From: Isochrysis galbana
Lineage: Eukaryota > Haptophyta > Isochrysidales > Isochrysidaceae
NCBI GenBank assembly: GCA_018136815.1
Contig: CM030945.1
Location: forward strand, 1,624,077-1,688,076
Length of the DNA stretch: 64,000 nucleotides
Direction: 5' to 3'
Below, in pieces: positions 19,532-29,965 of the stretch. Below the pieces are notes generated by a model. The model did no database searches. It saw only the letters and a program-made list of their open reading frames with translations, and was not told where the DNA came from. Within the stretch, counting starts at the first letter, position 1. Every line of letters starts with the position of its first letter. A program made the position numbers and the translations under genes.

Positions 19532-20309
19532 AAGTGCGTCAGTAACGCAATCACCGTGCATCACCGTGCCTGTGGAGCTTGCGTGGGATTCGAGGCTGAG
19601 GTCGTGCCAAGCCATACAGATGTTCCATTTGATCGCATTCCCAATTTTTTGGATGCTCTAGGGGATAGTGGGATAGTTAGGCCTGCTGTCTGCGACAATT
19701 TGCTAGCCTTGGCGGCATTAGAAAAAAATATTCTTGAAGATGCCTACTACTTCGCTAGCCGCTGTCCCTCGCGCTGGGGACTACCCCTGACATCGCCTTC
19801 ACCCCACCCTCACTCCCCTTTCGCCCCCCCCCCCTCGGTCCTTTTCGTTCGGTTTCGGGGGGTCGACCCATGTGCGCTACTTTGGGTCCCAAACCCCAAA
19901 CAAAGACAAAGAGGAAACGAGCTTCGCTCCGGCTCCGACAGGGCCTTGGTGCATGCGCGCGAGCGCAAGTGCGCACTCCGCCTCGAGCTGCTCCGGTGCA
20001 GTGTCCATTGGACGGAGGAGGGACATGGCGCGCGAGAGGAGAGAGGCGAAGAAGAGAAGGAGAAGGGGGGGCGCAGGGTACGGCGGGGAGGGGAAGAAGA
20101 CAGGGGGGGCGGCGGGGTACGGGGGGGGGGAGAGAGAAGTAAGGCGTGGAATTACCCCCCAGGGCCCCAATCTAGCTAGATACTAGATACAAGTGAATAG
20201 CGCAAAATTCTATCTAGCTAGATATAGATATTGGCCCCAGCCATCTAGCTAGATATAGATACTCCATTCTCCATTTTTCGGCCTAGATAGTGTAGAAAGT
20301 AGAAATTAA
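19532..20309. other. Intergenic with palindromic TAGCTAGATA repeats
   Basis: No gene. At 20165-20270 the string (A)TCTAGCTAGATA occurs at least three times and is self-complementary, so this stretch can form several hairpins. G- and GA-rich low complexity lies at 20020-20145. Confidence 0.55.
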
Positions 20310-20480
20310 AAAAAAACTTCTGAAGATTCAGGGCTACTCGCCTACTAGCTGTGGGTCACACCTTTGCCTTTGCTATCTACAGCGCCCTTAATTCCCCTCC
20401 CTCCACCTCTTCCCCTGCCCCCCTTCTTTCCTTTTTCTTCGGTTTCCGGGGTCCGGCCTCGGTGCACTACCTGAGGCCTG
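20310..20480 (+). repeat. Dispersed repeat with CTGAAGATTCAGG head
   Basis: Begins with poly-A and CTGAAGATTCAGGGCTACTCGCC and continues to CTTTTTCTTCGG...GGTGCACTA. The same order of blocks recurs at 50905-51060, and parts recur at 51455-51500 and 55368-55540. It overlaps the 3' end of the minus-strand F-box-like gene, so that gene's stop region may come from the repeat. Confidence 0.75.
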
Positions 20481-21240
20481 GTTCGGAGTGTGGGGTTCGG
20501 GCAGCACGGTGCATGTCCACCGCGCCGCAGCGTGTCAGCGTCAAGCAGCGCAGCGGCGCCCGCGTCTCGCGCATGCACACGTCGACGCACGTGCACCCGC
20601 GCGCGTGCACAACCTCCAGCCGCGGCAGCCCCGTCAGCGCGTCGTGCATCGTCTTCGGAGACGGCCGGCTCGTCGCGGCGAACCGGCGCAACGACGACGG
20701 CAAGTGCAAGGGCGCGCACTCCCCCGAGAGCACCAGCGTCTCCAGCGTGCCAGTCTCCTCGAGCCGCAACGACTTGGCTCCTCCCTCTCCGCGCATCCTC
20801 TGCAGCTCGAGCGCACGTGCCGTGCCCCGCACGGCCGGCAGCCAACCCAGCAGCTCGTGCAGGATCACGTGCCCGTGGACGGCGCCCGCCAGTGCGGCAC
20901 ACAGCAGCCGACGGCTCGACGACCTGTCCACCTCGATGCGCACGGTGGGCGGCATCCGCACTGACCGCAGCGTGCGAGCGAGCGCACGCTCCTCGCGCGA
21001 ACCCGCGACAGGAAGCACAGACGATGACGTCAGGCACATCACCGCCTCCCTCGCCAGCGACGAACCCAGCAGGTCCACGTCCTCGGGCAGCAGCAGCGTC
21101 CGGTAATAATGCCGGACGCGAGGGTCGCCCAGGGCCTCGTGGACCGCGTGCAGCTCCTCCGTCGAAAGCCACTCGCTCATCAGACCGAACAGCTCCGGCT
21201 GGTCGAGCAGCTCGCTCAGCACACCACCACCACCGCTCAT
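20467..21240 (-). CDS. F-box-like / LRR-like protein
   Basis: 257 residues from the ATG at 21240 (MSGGGGVLSELLDQ). The longer open frame upstream only reads through a GA microsatellite and is not used. Residues ~8-45 (LLDQPELFGLMSEWLSTEEL, then HAVHEALGDPRVRHYY) have the Leu/Trp spacing of an F-box or related helical motif. Residues ~165-250 hold Leu-rich strands (LETLVLSG, LPSSLRRF, LPRLEVVHARGC, LRCLTLTRCG) spaced as in LRR proteins. If so, it would be an SCF substrate adaptor. The match is weak and no SKP1-contact residues can be confirmed. The last ~15 codons overlap a dispersed repeat, so the natural C-terminus may lie in another exon. Confidence 0.5.
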   Translation of the reverse strand: MSGGGGVLSELLDQPELFGLMSEWLSTEELHAVHEALGDPRVRHYYRTLLLPEDVDLLGSSLAREAVMCLTSSSVLPVAGSREERALARTLRSVRMPPTVRIEVDRSSSRRLLCAALAGAVHGHVILHELLGWLPAVRGTARALELQRMRGEGGAKSLRLEETGTLETLVLSGECAPLHLPSSLRRFAATSRPSPKTMHDALTGLPRLEVVHARGCTCVDVCMRETRAPLRCLTLTRCGAVDMHRAARTPHSEPGLR

Positions 21241-21271
21241 CCTCCTCCTCCTCCCCTTCCCGTCCCAAAAG

Positions 21272-21308
<37 letters not shown>

Positions 21309-22086
21309 CTTGACCCCCAGCACGCTGGCTTGACCCCGAGCCACCGAGCAGCTGGCAAACTATACATGGAGAACAAGAAGGCCGTCCTCGCACGCGTCAC
21401 GGACCTCGCCACCCAAGATCAGCCAAGCAGCGACATCGTCGCCTGCCAGCAGAACGACATTGACATTGAGGAAGAGGGATGTGAGAAAAAGACGAAGAAG
21501 ATGAAAACTCAGCCCGCGTAGCTGGGGGTTACCGCGTGTGTTGAGAGTGGGGAAGCGTAATTAGCTTTGTAATAATAATAATAGTGTGGCTACCCAAAAA
21601 GAAAACAAGCACTTTAGCTGGCCCTCTTTTCTCTTTTGACGGAACGCGACTTCCCACGCACGCCTTAGAGCTTAGAGAGGAGTGCGTGGGGAAGAAGAGA
21701 ATGGGACCAGTGGCGGCGGGGGGGGGGTGTATTGTCCTTAATTTTTTTATATCCATTTCATGGGGGCATTTGTCAAAAAAATAACCAAACGTGAGGTTGC
21801 AGTTGCAGCCTCTTGCTCTTGCCAGTTGCCGGGAGGATGAGTGGTTCCTCCCCCATGACAGGGGAGGAGTGGAGAGGGGGGAGGCTCGTGCCCCCCCCAT
21901 GGGTCAACCAAGTATAAACTTAGTTGTCTGCCCCGCAATTTAAGAGGCGGAGGGCTAGGTGGTTAAATAATTTACCCCATGGAAATGGGGAGTATCCATG
22001 AAGCGGTAATAGAGTAGGGCAGAGGTAAGTACTCCTAGAGTACTCTACTCTAGAGTGGAGTAGAGAAGTAGAGTTCTGGGGCGCGG
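21241..22086. other. Intergenic, with a 21820-21930 repeat copy
   Basis: 21273-21304 is a (GA)n run in the leader of the F-box-like gene. 21825-21930 (GTGGTTCCTCCCCCATG... to AAGTATAAACTTAGTTG) is repeated at 24296-24381, the 3' end of the 870 bp insertion. 22025-22075 holds overlapping CTAGAGTACTCTA palindromes just upstream of PEX12. No gene. Confidence 0.6.
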
Positions 22087-23307
22087 ATGGCGCTCTCGGC
22101 GCCGCTGCTCGAGATCATCGCGCACGAGCGGCTGCTGCCCGCGCTGCGCTCGGCGTTCCACTACGTGCTCGCGGTACGCGCGTGAGGCATACCTGCCGCT
22201 ACTTCCCCGCCCAGCTCTCAGCCTTCCCGCCCCCCTTCCACGTGCGCCCCACAGGTGGCTGCCCAACGGCACCCACGGCTGTTACTCAAGCTGCACGGCC
22301 TGCGAGAGGAGCTATTCGCGGGACTGAGCTGCGCGCTCGAGGCGCACGCGCTCCTCAGACATGGCGCTTCCTTCTCTGAACACTTCTATTTCCTCCGCCG
22401 CCATCCCGCCGCCTCGAATCATCGGAAGGGAGGCTGGATGGATGGACTTTGTGACAGGCTGGAGGCTTTGCCAATCCGCGCACGTCTTCTGCTTGAGATT
22501 ATCATACTGGTGTTACCGGGATATCTTCGTGCAAAGCTCGACCCACTCCTCTCTGTTGATGTCAACCAAGATGGATTGTTGCTCAACGGCGGCGGCGATG
22601 GCGGCGCTCCGGAAGGTTCTCTGGATGGCGCAATTCCAGTTGCAAGGCCAGTTCGTGGTGCATCGGCCACTGGCTCAGTGGAGAGAGCTCATCGAGAAAA
22701 TGAGGTCGTTGGATCGGGCACTATGGATCCGCGCCGGCGCCTGCTCTCGCTCACCTATCGGGGAATGTGTGCTCTCCTTGATGCAGCACACCTTGCACAC
22801 CTCTTGTACTTCCTCACAGGGCGCTCACCATACGCCTCTGTCTCTCAACGTGTTCTCCGGTACTGCCTGCTTCCCGCGCCCAGCTCCGAGCTTAGTGGGC
22901 CGGGTTTAGCTCCTCCCGCGGGTGCTTCCCGACGCGAGCGTGCCATGTTCTTCTTGGAGTTGCCGCTACAGCATGCCCGCCAGTTGCTGCTTCTTTCGGC
23001 GTTCGGGTACCGGTTACTCGCATGGTTGCACACGCCAAGGTCAGCACCCCTCATAGCTGCACCGTTTGTGCCGCCACCGCCGGCACCGTATCCACCACGC
23101 AGAGGAAAGCTGCTTCCTGCAGCTGGCGCATGTGCAGAATGCGCGCTTTGTCCTATGGAGGAACCCACAGCGTCCCCTTCCGGTTATGTCTTTTGCTCTC
23201 GGTGTATCACGAGAGCCGTCATGCGAGATGGGCGTTGTCCGGTGACCGACATGCCTGTCACGTTGCCCGAGCTGCTGCGCCTGTACGAGACATCACGTCC
23301 AGCGTGA
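22087..23307 (+). CDS. PEX12: Peroxin-12, peroxisomal RING E3 component
   Basis: Exons 22087-22173 and 22255-23307, phase-0 GTACGC...CAG intron, 379 residues. The N-terminus (PLLEIIAHERLLPALRSAFH) and the HGASFSEHFYFLRR segment match the conserved PEX12 N-terminal region (FEVVAQE.. and SASFSENFYGL in animals). Hydrophobic membrane segments follow (LLEIIILVLPGYLRAKLDPL, GMCALLDAAHLAHLLYFLTG). The C-terminus (~320-365) is the reduced RING: CAECALCPMEEP, SGYVFCSRCITRAV, CPVTDMPV. With PEX2 and PEX10 it forms the membrane ubiquitin ligase that recycles the PEX5 import receptor. Length is near the usual 350-390. The first exon ends inside the conserved N-terminal motif and both halves join in frame. 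Confidence 0.93.
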
Positions 23308-23492
23308 TACAGCATGATCCCTTATCATGCTATGACCATGGCAACACGACACGTCCACCAAGGCGACCTGGCGGGATGATGGCCCATGCAAAAGGGAGTG
23401 TTGAGCATTGGGGCGATGGAGTGCTTGCTGTGTGCATATTGCCAAGTTGAGGATTCCGCGGTTCTCTTGCCTCTTGGGTACACATGTGTGAC

Positions 23493-24396
23493 TGACTGGC
23501 TCGAACCAATTAAATTATTAATGTTATATCCTAGCCAACCCCACTAGCTAATTGGACACAACTTTTCAGCCCCGGACTCCCGCCATGCCTGACGAGCCAG
23601 GTGTCCGCGTGGTACCGGGGGGAGAGGGCATTGCCCCCCCCCCTCGGTACTTGTCCTCCGCCCAGTGCATGCACCGGCCCTGCGCACCCCAGCACACCCT
23701 CTCCTCGAGGCCACGCTGGGGGAAAACCCCTTTCGGGTAAAACAACGCAGGGGGGGGGGGGGGGCACTCGTGAGTTTAGGGGTCCAGAGCACTAATCTCC
23801 CTCGCCCGAGCGAGTGGCCGCGGCGAGCCGCGGCCCTTCCCTCCTAGCTCTGGCAGCCTCCATCTTCTTTGACCTAAACTGGGCAAGAAGATACGTTAGC
23901 ACCGGAGGGGGAGCTGCCGCTCCCCCCTCCCCTCCCTCTTCCCTTTTCCTCCTCTCTTCCCTGCGGCGGGGGCCCATGGCGCGCGCCTGCGGCCCCACTT
24001 CAGGTCCCCAGATGGCCAGCAGGGGCCTGGGAGCACAGCTCAGGGGGCAGGTGAGGCTGGGGCATGGCCCTGGCCCCTCCTGCCTCTCCCTCGCTGGCGC
24101 TCCGCGCCCCTGCAGGTCGACAGGAGCTAGCTGGGGGGTCCTGATCAGGGGGGCCCAGGGGGAGGAGGGGCTGGTCAGAGAGATGGGCAGGCCACGACGG
24201 GCCAGGGCGGGCGAGTCAGGCGGGCCTGCGGGGAGAGGAATGGGTCAGCAGAGCTGTGTGCTCCTGGCAAGCCATCAGGCGTGCCAGGAGAGTGGGTGGT
24301 TCCTCCCCCATGGCAGGGGAGGAGTGGAGAGAGAGGGGGGCTCGTGCCCCCCCATGGGCGAACTAAGTATAAACTTAGTTGACTGGCTCGAACCAA
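23493..24396. mobile_element. 870 bp insertion bounded by a 17 bp direct repeat
   Basis: TGACTGGCTCGAACCAA occurs at 23493-23509 and again at 24380-24396. Removing 23510-24379 plus one copy restores a continuous sequence, as expected for a target-site duplication. The inserted part has no credible ORF. Its 3' end (GTGGTTCCTCCCCCATGGCA to TATAAACTTAGT) is shared with 21825-21930, and its middle (23950-24110) resembles the GC-rich element at 15835 and 54738. A 17 bp duplication fits target-primed retroposition (a SINE or truncated LINE) better than most cut-and-paste elements. No poly-A tail is evident. Confidence 0.75.
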
Positions 24397-24509
24397 GCCA
24401 GGTTGTGCATGAGTGTGGGAAAGGAGTCTTGCATGAGTGTGGGAAAGGAGTATTGAGATGTCACCAACTCTGTGAGTTCCATGAGTCCATGAGAGGCATT
24501 GGGACGGGT

Positions 24510-24620
24510 TCATCTTCATCATCTTCATCTTCATCATCTTCATCTTCATTATCTTCATCTTCTTCATCTTCATCTTCATCATCTTCATCTTCATTATCTC
24601 CATCTTCATCCGACGAGTCC
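24510..24620. repeat. (TCATCT)n trinucleotide-type repeat
   Basis: TCATCT/TCTTCA units for ~110 bases. They give Ser-rich or Met/Lys/Glu-rich spurious frames on the two strands. Confidence 0.95.
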
Positions 24621-24920
24621 GTCGCGCGCCGTTTCCCGCTAGGGCCTGGTAAGAGTTTCGCGAAATCCCTCCCCAAATTTCTCGCAAAAGTTTCTCAAAA
24701 ATCCTACGGTGAGCCCCCAAATTTCCCAAAAGTTTCGAAAAAATTTCTTGTATTTTCAGCACCGCGCGTCGCGCGGTGAAATACAACCACCTCAAAGAAC
24801 ATCAATAGCTCGTCGGTCTATCGTCTATCTTACTTACATAATAGTGAAGGACATACATAATAATTTATGAGTTCTTAGCCAATTCCTTCTTGCATCAAGC
24901 AGCGTGAGAGCAATCACACC

Positions 24921-26216
24921 TCAACACCTACGCTCATTGTATCGCAACATGAGCGCAGCTTGCACTTGATCAGCAAGGCTCGCGCTTTGAAGATGCCCAA
25001 ACATACACTTCAACAATGAGAAAACGCGCTCACACGAAGCAGAAGAAGGTGTCAAAGAAAAAGTGATACGAGCTGCCATTGCCCAATTAGGAATCTTAGA
25101 GCGGTTGCAGGCCCACCAATTCAGCACATGCATGTTGAACTCCTTGACATCCGCGCGGTTGACAACGAAACCTTGCGCCGCTGCCAAATATATTGGCAGC
25201 TCTTGCTGCAAGTTTGTGGCCAAGGAAGGGATGCTAGCAAATGCATGCAAGTTGGACAGAGATTGAATCCAATTAGAATCAATCATGTGGGCATAAGAAG
25301 GATCAAATGCCCTCAAGAGGCCCATCTCCTTATGTTGACCCTTACAGTGATATGGCGATGCACAGTTGTCCGACAAACGATCCCGGAGATATCGGAAGCC
25401 ACCCTTGACCTTATCAATTACAATCTTCCATTCGGGGAGTTCACGAACGTCAATGATGGCACGCAGTTCTTGCTCGCTGTCCACGGTGAGATGAGAGCCA
25501 TCTTCATACTTGATGGTGTACGTGCTCCCTCGAATCGAATCCAAAACACCGGCGTACCAGCTATTATACGGTGCGTCGAACCACTCATACGTCTTTACTC
25601 CTACGCAAACGGGGTGGCCTGCACGCATGACACCAGCAAGGTTTGGCATGGTTGCAGCCTCCATTCCTAGCGTGCTTTCTCGGGAAAGGATCTCTTCCAA
25701 AGCATCATGCACGAGCAAAACCTCTAGGCCATCTCCTTCTAATTTGTATGTGGTAGCACAAAGTAATTGCATATCGAGAGCTGCTGCCAACTCCAATTGT
25801 AACATCTTCTTTTTGGTGGTGAACACCTGACGCAAAGAACGAGTGGTATTGTCGCCGATACCCTTCTGCTCGAGCGCGTCGAGAAATGTTGGGATGTGAT
25901 GGAACTTGAGGGCCAACTGCTTCATAATTTCCCATCGAGACCACCAACGGATCCGAGAGAAGCCTTGCATTGCGACACCGGTAATGTCCTGCCAGATGAT
26001 ACCTGCAGCTAGCACCACTCCGCCGTGGCGCACCTTCTTCGGGGCGGCGACCACCCCTGGCAGGCCGCCCACGACGCTCTGCTGCGGGAAGGTGCGTGTC
26101 GGGGATCTCGTCAGGCATGGCATAGTTGCTGTTAACTTCGCTGAGGGCGCGGAGTGTTTCTCGACTGTGAGAATAGAGGACGTGGCCTCTCGCAAGCTGC
26201 AGCACTCCCGCAACAC
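24921..26216 (-). pseudogene. hAT transposase, C-terminal portion
   Basis: A 431-residue open frame. The C-terminus (LNWWACNRSKIPNWAMAARI, then SSASCERVFSLLKCMFG and SLADQVQAALMLRYNERR) is the hAT dimerisation domain. Upstream, RIRWWSRWEIMKQLALKFHH and KGIGDNTTRSLRQVF match the insertion-domain side of the hAT RNase-H fold. A segment WYAGVLDSIRGSTYTIKYED lies between them and looks like a Tudor-type barrel. The BED zinc finger and first catalytic Asp are missing, and the first ~60 residues do not look like hAT, so the copy is 5'-truncated. No flanking inverted ends or 8 bp duplication could be assigned. Confidence 0.85.
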
Positions 26217-26450
26217 TGGGAATGCGGGACGCTAAGCCTTCGCCTTCTGAAGGAGCCTAGAGCCTAGCCGGAGAGCGCCTGACTCACCACTAGTTGCCAA
26301 ATCTGCGACACCACTGACTTCGGGCGCTCGACCGGCGACCTCTGCGGCCTCAGCAGCATCCTCGCAGTTTGTCGCTGCAGTACTCCAGCAACCCCGGGAG
26401 TGCGCAACGCTACCCCTTCGCCGTCTGAAGGAGCCTAGGCCCCAGACACC
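26200..26450. repeat. Imperfect direct repeat, two ~70 bp units
   Basis: The order GCAGCACTCC...GGGA(A/G)TGCG(G/C), CGCTA, CCTTCGCC, TCTGAAGGAGCCTAG appears at 26200-26270 and again at 26373-26440. It lies just 5' of the hAT remnant and may be part of that element's end. Confidence 0.7.
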
Positions 26451-26469
26451 AGACATGACCATGAATGCA

Positions 26470-26635
26470 AGCCGGGGCGCTCAGATGACCCGCCCGCCCG
26501 CCCCCGGGCTCTGCCGGGGTCTCTGCACGGACATCTTCACCTGCGTCTTCACCTGCGTCGGCGTGCAGCATCGGCCAGGGGCTCAGTGCAGTTGCGCATC
26601 TTCCCAGTTGGAATTTTTTTATTTTTGCGGCAGGT
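26470..26635 (+). repeat. Dispersed repeat (partner 14015-14190)
   Basis: Second copy of the block described at 14015-14190, with GCTCTGCCGGGGTCTCTGC and GTGCAGCATCGGCCAGGGGC in the same order. (GCGA)n follows at 26681-26708. Confidence 0.75.
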
Positions 26636-27612
26636 GAGCGAGGAGCGAGGGAGGCCTTGCACGAAGAGAAGCGTAGCTAGCGGCGAGCGAGCGAGCGAGC
26701 GAGCGAGTCCCACGAGAATCAACTAGGTCTTAAGAGATAATAAACGTATGTTCCAGTATTTGTGAGAGACGCACAGACAGACACTGACAAGGATATTTGT
26801 AGGTAGTAAAATTTTTATTATGAGGAAAGCATCCTGGTCACCGTAAAAGGCAGGCTATCGCGACGTGGCTCAATTGATGAAAGGCTGAGGTGTGGCATCC
26901 AAGGCTTGTATTAGTTACTTTTAAGGCCCTTAAACGTAAGGCCTTACCCTCATAATGGCCTTACTGCCGGCCCGGGTAAGCCTTAGATTATGCCTGTCCC
27001 CACCATGGCCAAGCAAACCATATGCCTAGCCCCAGATAAGGCCTTACTTGCACGATAAGGCCTTACGCAGAAAGGTAAGGCCTTACTCATACAATAAGGC
27101 CTTACTTACCATGGCCCACTGGCGTCACCGTGAGCGTGAGCGCTCAGCGCGCTCCGCGCGCGATTGTATATTATCTTTATGTCTCCTCCTCCTCTCCTCC
27201 CTCAGCCTCGTCAATGAGAGCCCTATGCCCTATGCCTATGAGAGTATGAGAGCCCATGGGCAACATGTGCATTACGCATTACCCTACACCAACCCTTCAG
27301 TAAAACACTATGGGACGCTCCCGCACTCGCGCTCCCGCACTCGCGCTCCTCCCGCATTAATTATATCCATAATTCAGATTATTCCACTCATTACTCATTA
27401 CTCATTCATTACTCATAACGACATACACAAGCTACTACAACTTTTCATAAACATATAACGCCAAGCGGTCACACATTCCACGAACCTGCAAGAAGCCGCG
27501 CCGATTCCTCCATAGTGTGGAACGCGTCATCCATCATGTGTTCAATCTCAGGGTCGTCATAGTTCAAATCTGCCGCTTCATGCATAACGTCTTTGGCAGA
27601 TCCCGGCAGGTG

Positions 27613-28911
27613 TAGGCCCAGGTAGAAATATGCAGTTTTTGTTACCCAAATATGCAGAGAAAATATGCAAAAAATATGCAGCGCGTCACCCAAATATGCA
27701 AAAAATATGCAGTACATATTTTATATGTGTAGGCACGAGACACGTGCGAATTGCCAATCAATCAATAGTATGGGAGTGGAGAGACAGAGAGAGAGCATTA
27801 TTGAGGTAGGTAGAGGTAGATAGCACACGCACACACACATGCTCACATGCTCACAAAGCTAACACATGAGCACACTCATGCTTTGCTACTCACGCTCCAC
27901 GCTCCCGCTGGCGCTGATTGCGATTGAAGCGCAACATCAAAGAGGCGCACACTTGGTCCCCAAGGGAGCTGTCCCTCACAGATGGAAACATGTGTGCTAG
28001 CAATGAAAACACACGCTCACATGCCGCGGAATTAGGACTAAGACAAAGGGCAATCCTAGCTGCTAGAGCTTCCACCTCCTCCATGGACTCTTCCCCCTCT
28101 GCCCTCACAGACTCCTCGTGCACCTGCGCACGCACAAAGAATGGTTAGTGAGCGCTCACGTGGCTCCGTATACGACGCGGGGATTGCATTGGGGTGAGGC
28201 CGGCACTTACCTGCTCGCTCAACGCAGAAATGCACACCCATGTTTTCTTCCTCTTCCTCCCCCTCTCCTCATTCAGGAGGTACTCCATCTGCACCTTCTC
28301 TGGACCATGTAGCGTGCCATGGCCCAGAGTGATGATGGTGCCCTCGCCCAGCTCTGCGTGCACCACCTTCGCACCCACTTGCATCATGACGGGACGTTCT
28401 TCGCCCTCGTCGAGGTCGCTGCTCTCATTGCTATCGCTGTCGCCGCGCTCGCGCTCGTCCTCGCCACCCCTTGCACGCTCCTGCACCGATGACGCCGGAC
28501 ATGCACGCTCGCGTGCGCGTGCAAGATGGTCCACATCAATGTGGATGCCCATCCCGCAACGCAGTGCGGCGCGAGCGCGGCGCGAGCGATCTGAGGGGTG
28601 AGACGAGACATTTCAGCGCGTGGGGGGGCGGGGGGGAGGCGCTTCGGGGCAGGCAGAGAGGGGGGAGAGGGGGGAGGGAGAGGGGCCACTCACCCATGAG
28701 GCACGAGACGCCCGGCAACGGGGGGGTGATGTTAAATACCAAGGGGGGGGGCTCCCCTCTCTCCCAATACCAAGGGGGGAGGGCTCCCCTCTCTCCCGCT
28801 CCACTTCTACCCAAATATGCAAAAATATGCAAACGTGTGTCGACATATGCAGATCTGACAAATCTACCCAAATATGCAATTGCATATGCTGCATATTTCT
28901 ACCTGGGCCTA
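27613..28911 (-). mobile_element. Inner hAT transposon with 8 bp target duplication
   Basis: GGCAGGTG occurs at 27605-27612 and 28912-28919. The 1299 bp between them starts TAGGCCCAGGTAGAAATATG and ends with its exact reverse complement (23 bp perfect inverted ends). Inside each end are many AAATATGCA boxes (27630-27715 and 28808-28895). It carries a two-exon minus-strand gene with a hAT dimerisation domain (27890-28552), but no full catalytic region, so it is probably an internally deleted, non-autonomous copy. Perfect ends and target copies suggest recent insertion. Confidence 0.95.
27890..28552 (-). CDS. Inner hAT protein with Tudor-like segment
   Basis: Exons 28552-28211 and 28123-27890, 87 bp GTAAGT...GCAG intron, phase 0, 191 residues from the first Met. 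The frame is open upstream to about 28600, so another exon may precede. Residues ~55-114 (VGAKVVHAELGEGTIITLGH, then VQMEYLLNEERGRKRKKTWV) look like a small beta-barrel of Tudor/Agenet type, placed as in the 24921-26216 transposase. After the splice an acidic link leads to the dimerisation domain (ALAARIALCLSPNSAACERV, then SLGDQVCASLMLRFN). The DDE residues are absent, so it cannot transpose alone. It might bind or titrate active transposase (inference). Confidence 0.75.
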
Positions 28912-29639
28912 GGCAGGTGGGAGTCATCGAAAGCGATGGCTATTGTCGCCATTGCCTGGTCGGTGTCACTGTCAACCTCGGATTCCTTGTCGGCCTCGAG
29001 CACCACATCCTCATCCGGTTCCTGCTCACCGATCAAAACCGGATCCGCCTGCAACAGCCCTGCCCCGCCTTCTGTACGCTGTTTCTTGCCGTCCTCTTTC
29101 TTTCGACCATGCTTGGCAATGTAGGCCTTCACAATGCGCTCAATGTCCACGACCCTCTTTGTACATTCGGTGGTGCCATCGACATCCTTGTTTGTCTTGC
29201 ACTCCACGGTCACCCTGCGGGAGCAACGAGAATCGGAGTCGGGGGCAATTGGTTAGTTAGAGAATGGCTATATTGAAACTGTGGCTGGCGCGGGCTGTCC
29301 ATATACATACCTAGTCGAACGGTACAACATGTGCATGTTACGCTGGATGAATAGCATGTCGCCCACGAGGCTAGAGTCGAGTGCGGATCGAAGGGAGTCC
29401 AACAATCGGCCTGCATGGGAGAATGTGCGCTCGTTCCGGGCGGACGTGCAAGCAAGGCTCAAGTACAGATTGGCGATGATAGGAAGAACAACATACGGTG
29501 AACCAACATCCTCGCGTTGCGCCTTCCACCAAGTCAGTGGATTGAAGTCCTTGCCTCCATGCAGAATCGGCTGACCCATGTAATGGAGCAACTCAGACTC
29601 GAGGTGTTTCTGCCACTCCGGTGTGTCATCTGCAACGAC

Positions 29640-29965
29640 AACTGTGGTGGGAGGGGAGGGGGCGCGGGCGGGGCGCGGGGGGGAGCAGGGGGGGGAGCAA
29701 GGGGAAGGGGGGGGGGAGGGGGGGTAAGGGGTAAGGCCGGGGGAGGGGGGGTTGTGGGTTGTGGCGTTGTGGCGCAAACGGCGCGAGAGGGAGAAGGGGG
29801 TGGGGCGGGGTGGGGGTGGGGCGCGGGCGGGGCGGCCTTAGGGGGCGGTAGGGGGGGCGGGGCGCGGGCCTATAGGGGGGGAGATCGCGCGAGGTGTGCA
29901 GTGGGGAGAGCGGGGAGAGCGGGCCGGCGGGCGGCGGGGGGGGAGGGGGGCAGGCGGCGGAGACA
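29640..29965. repeat. G-rich low-complexity tract
   Basis: Runs of three to eleven G separated by short spacers over ~320 bases, inside the outer hAT and upstream of its transposase exons as read on the minus strand. The plus-strand G-runs could form many quadruplexes. ORFs here are Gly/Ala-rich artefacts. Confidence 0.85.

Larger units (their letters stand above)
27469..29777 (-). pseudogene. Outer hAT transposase, C-terminal exons, interrupted
   Basis: The exon from 29777 or further upstream to 29311 carries the dimerisation domain (FNPLTWWKAQREDVGSPY, then SARNERTFSHAGRLLDSLRS and SLVGDMLFIQRNM). A GTATGT...GCAG intron (29215-29310) splits an Arg codon. The next exon starts at 29214 (after the shared G, VTVECKTNKDVDG) and runs through a basic, then acidic tail to DDSHLP at 28912, where the inner element is inserted. 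The same frame resumes beyond the insertion at about 27612 (HLPGSAKDVMHEAAD) and stops at 27469. The duplicated target bases encode the repeated HLP. N-terminal parts upstream of 29777 are in G-rich low complexity and were not found. Confidence 0.88.

Noticed and set aside
20165..20270. TAGCTAGATA palindromes as a terminator or riboswitch
   Set aside because: There is no adjacent gene end in the correct orientation, and the simple palindromic word suggests a repeat. Function cannot be supported.
21366..21521. Small frame MENKKAVLARVTDLATQDQP with a Lys/Glu-rich end
   Set aside because: It overlaps the leader of the minus-strand F-box-like gene, has no homologue I recognise, and is too short to support alone.
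23493..23510. GGCTCGAACCA as a tRNA B-box (also at 24380)
   Set aside because: No A-box at the correct spacing and no cloverleaf could be built. The two occurrences are better explained as a target-site duplication.
26700..27720. Possible CRISPR-like array from repeated AAGGCCTTA and AAATATGCA words
   Set aside because: The units are short, unevenly spaced and lie symmetrically near the inverted ends of hAT elements in a eukaryotic context.
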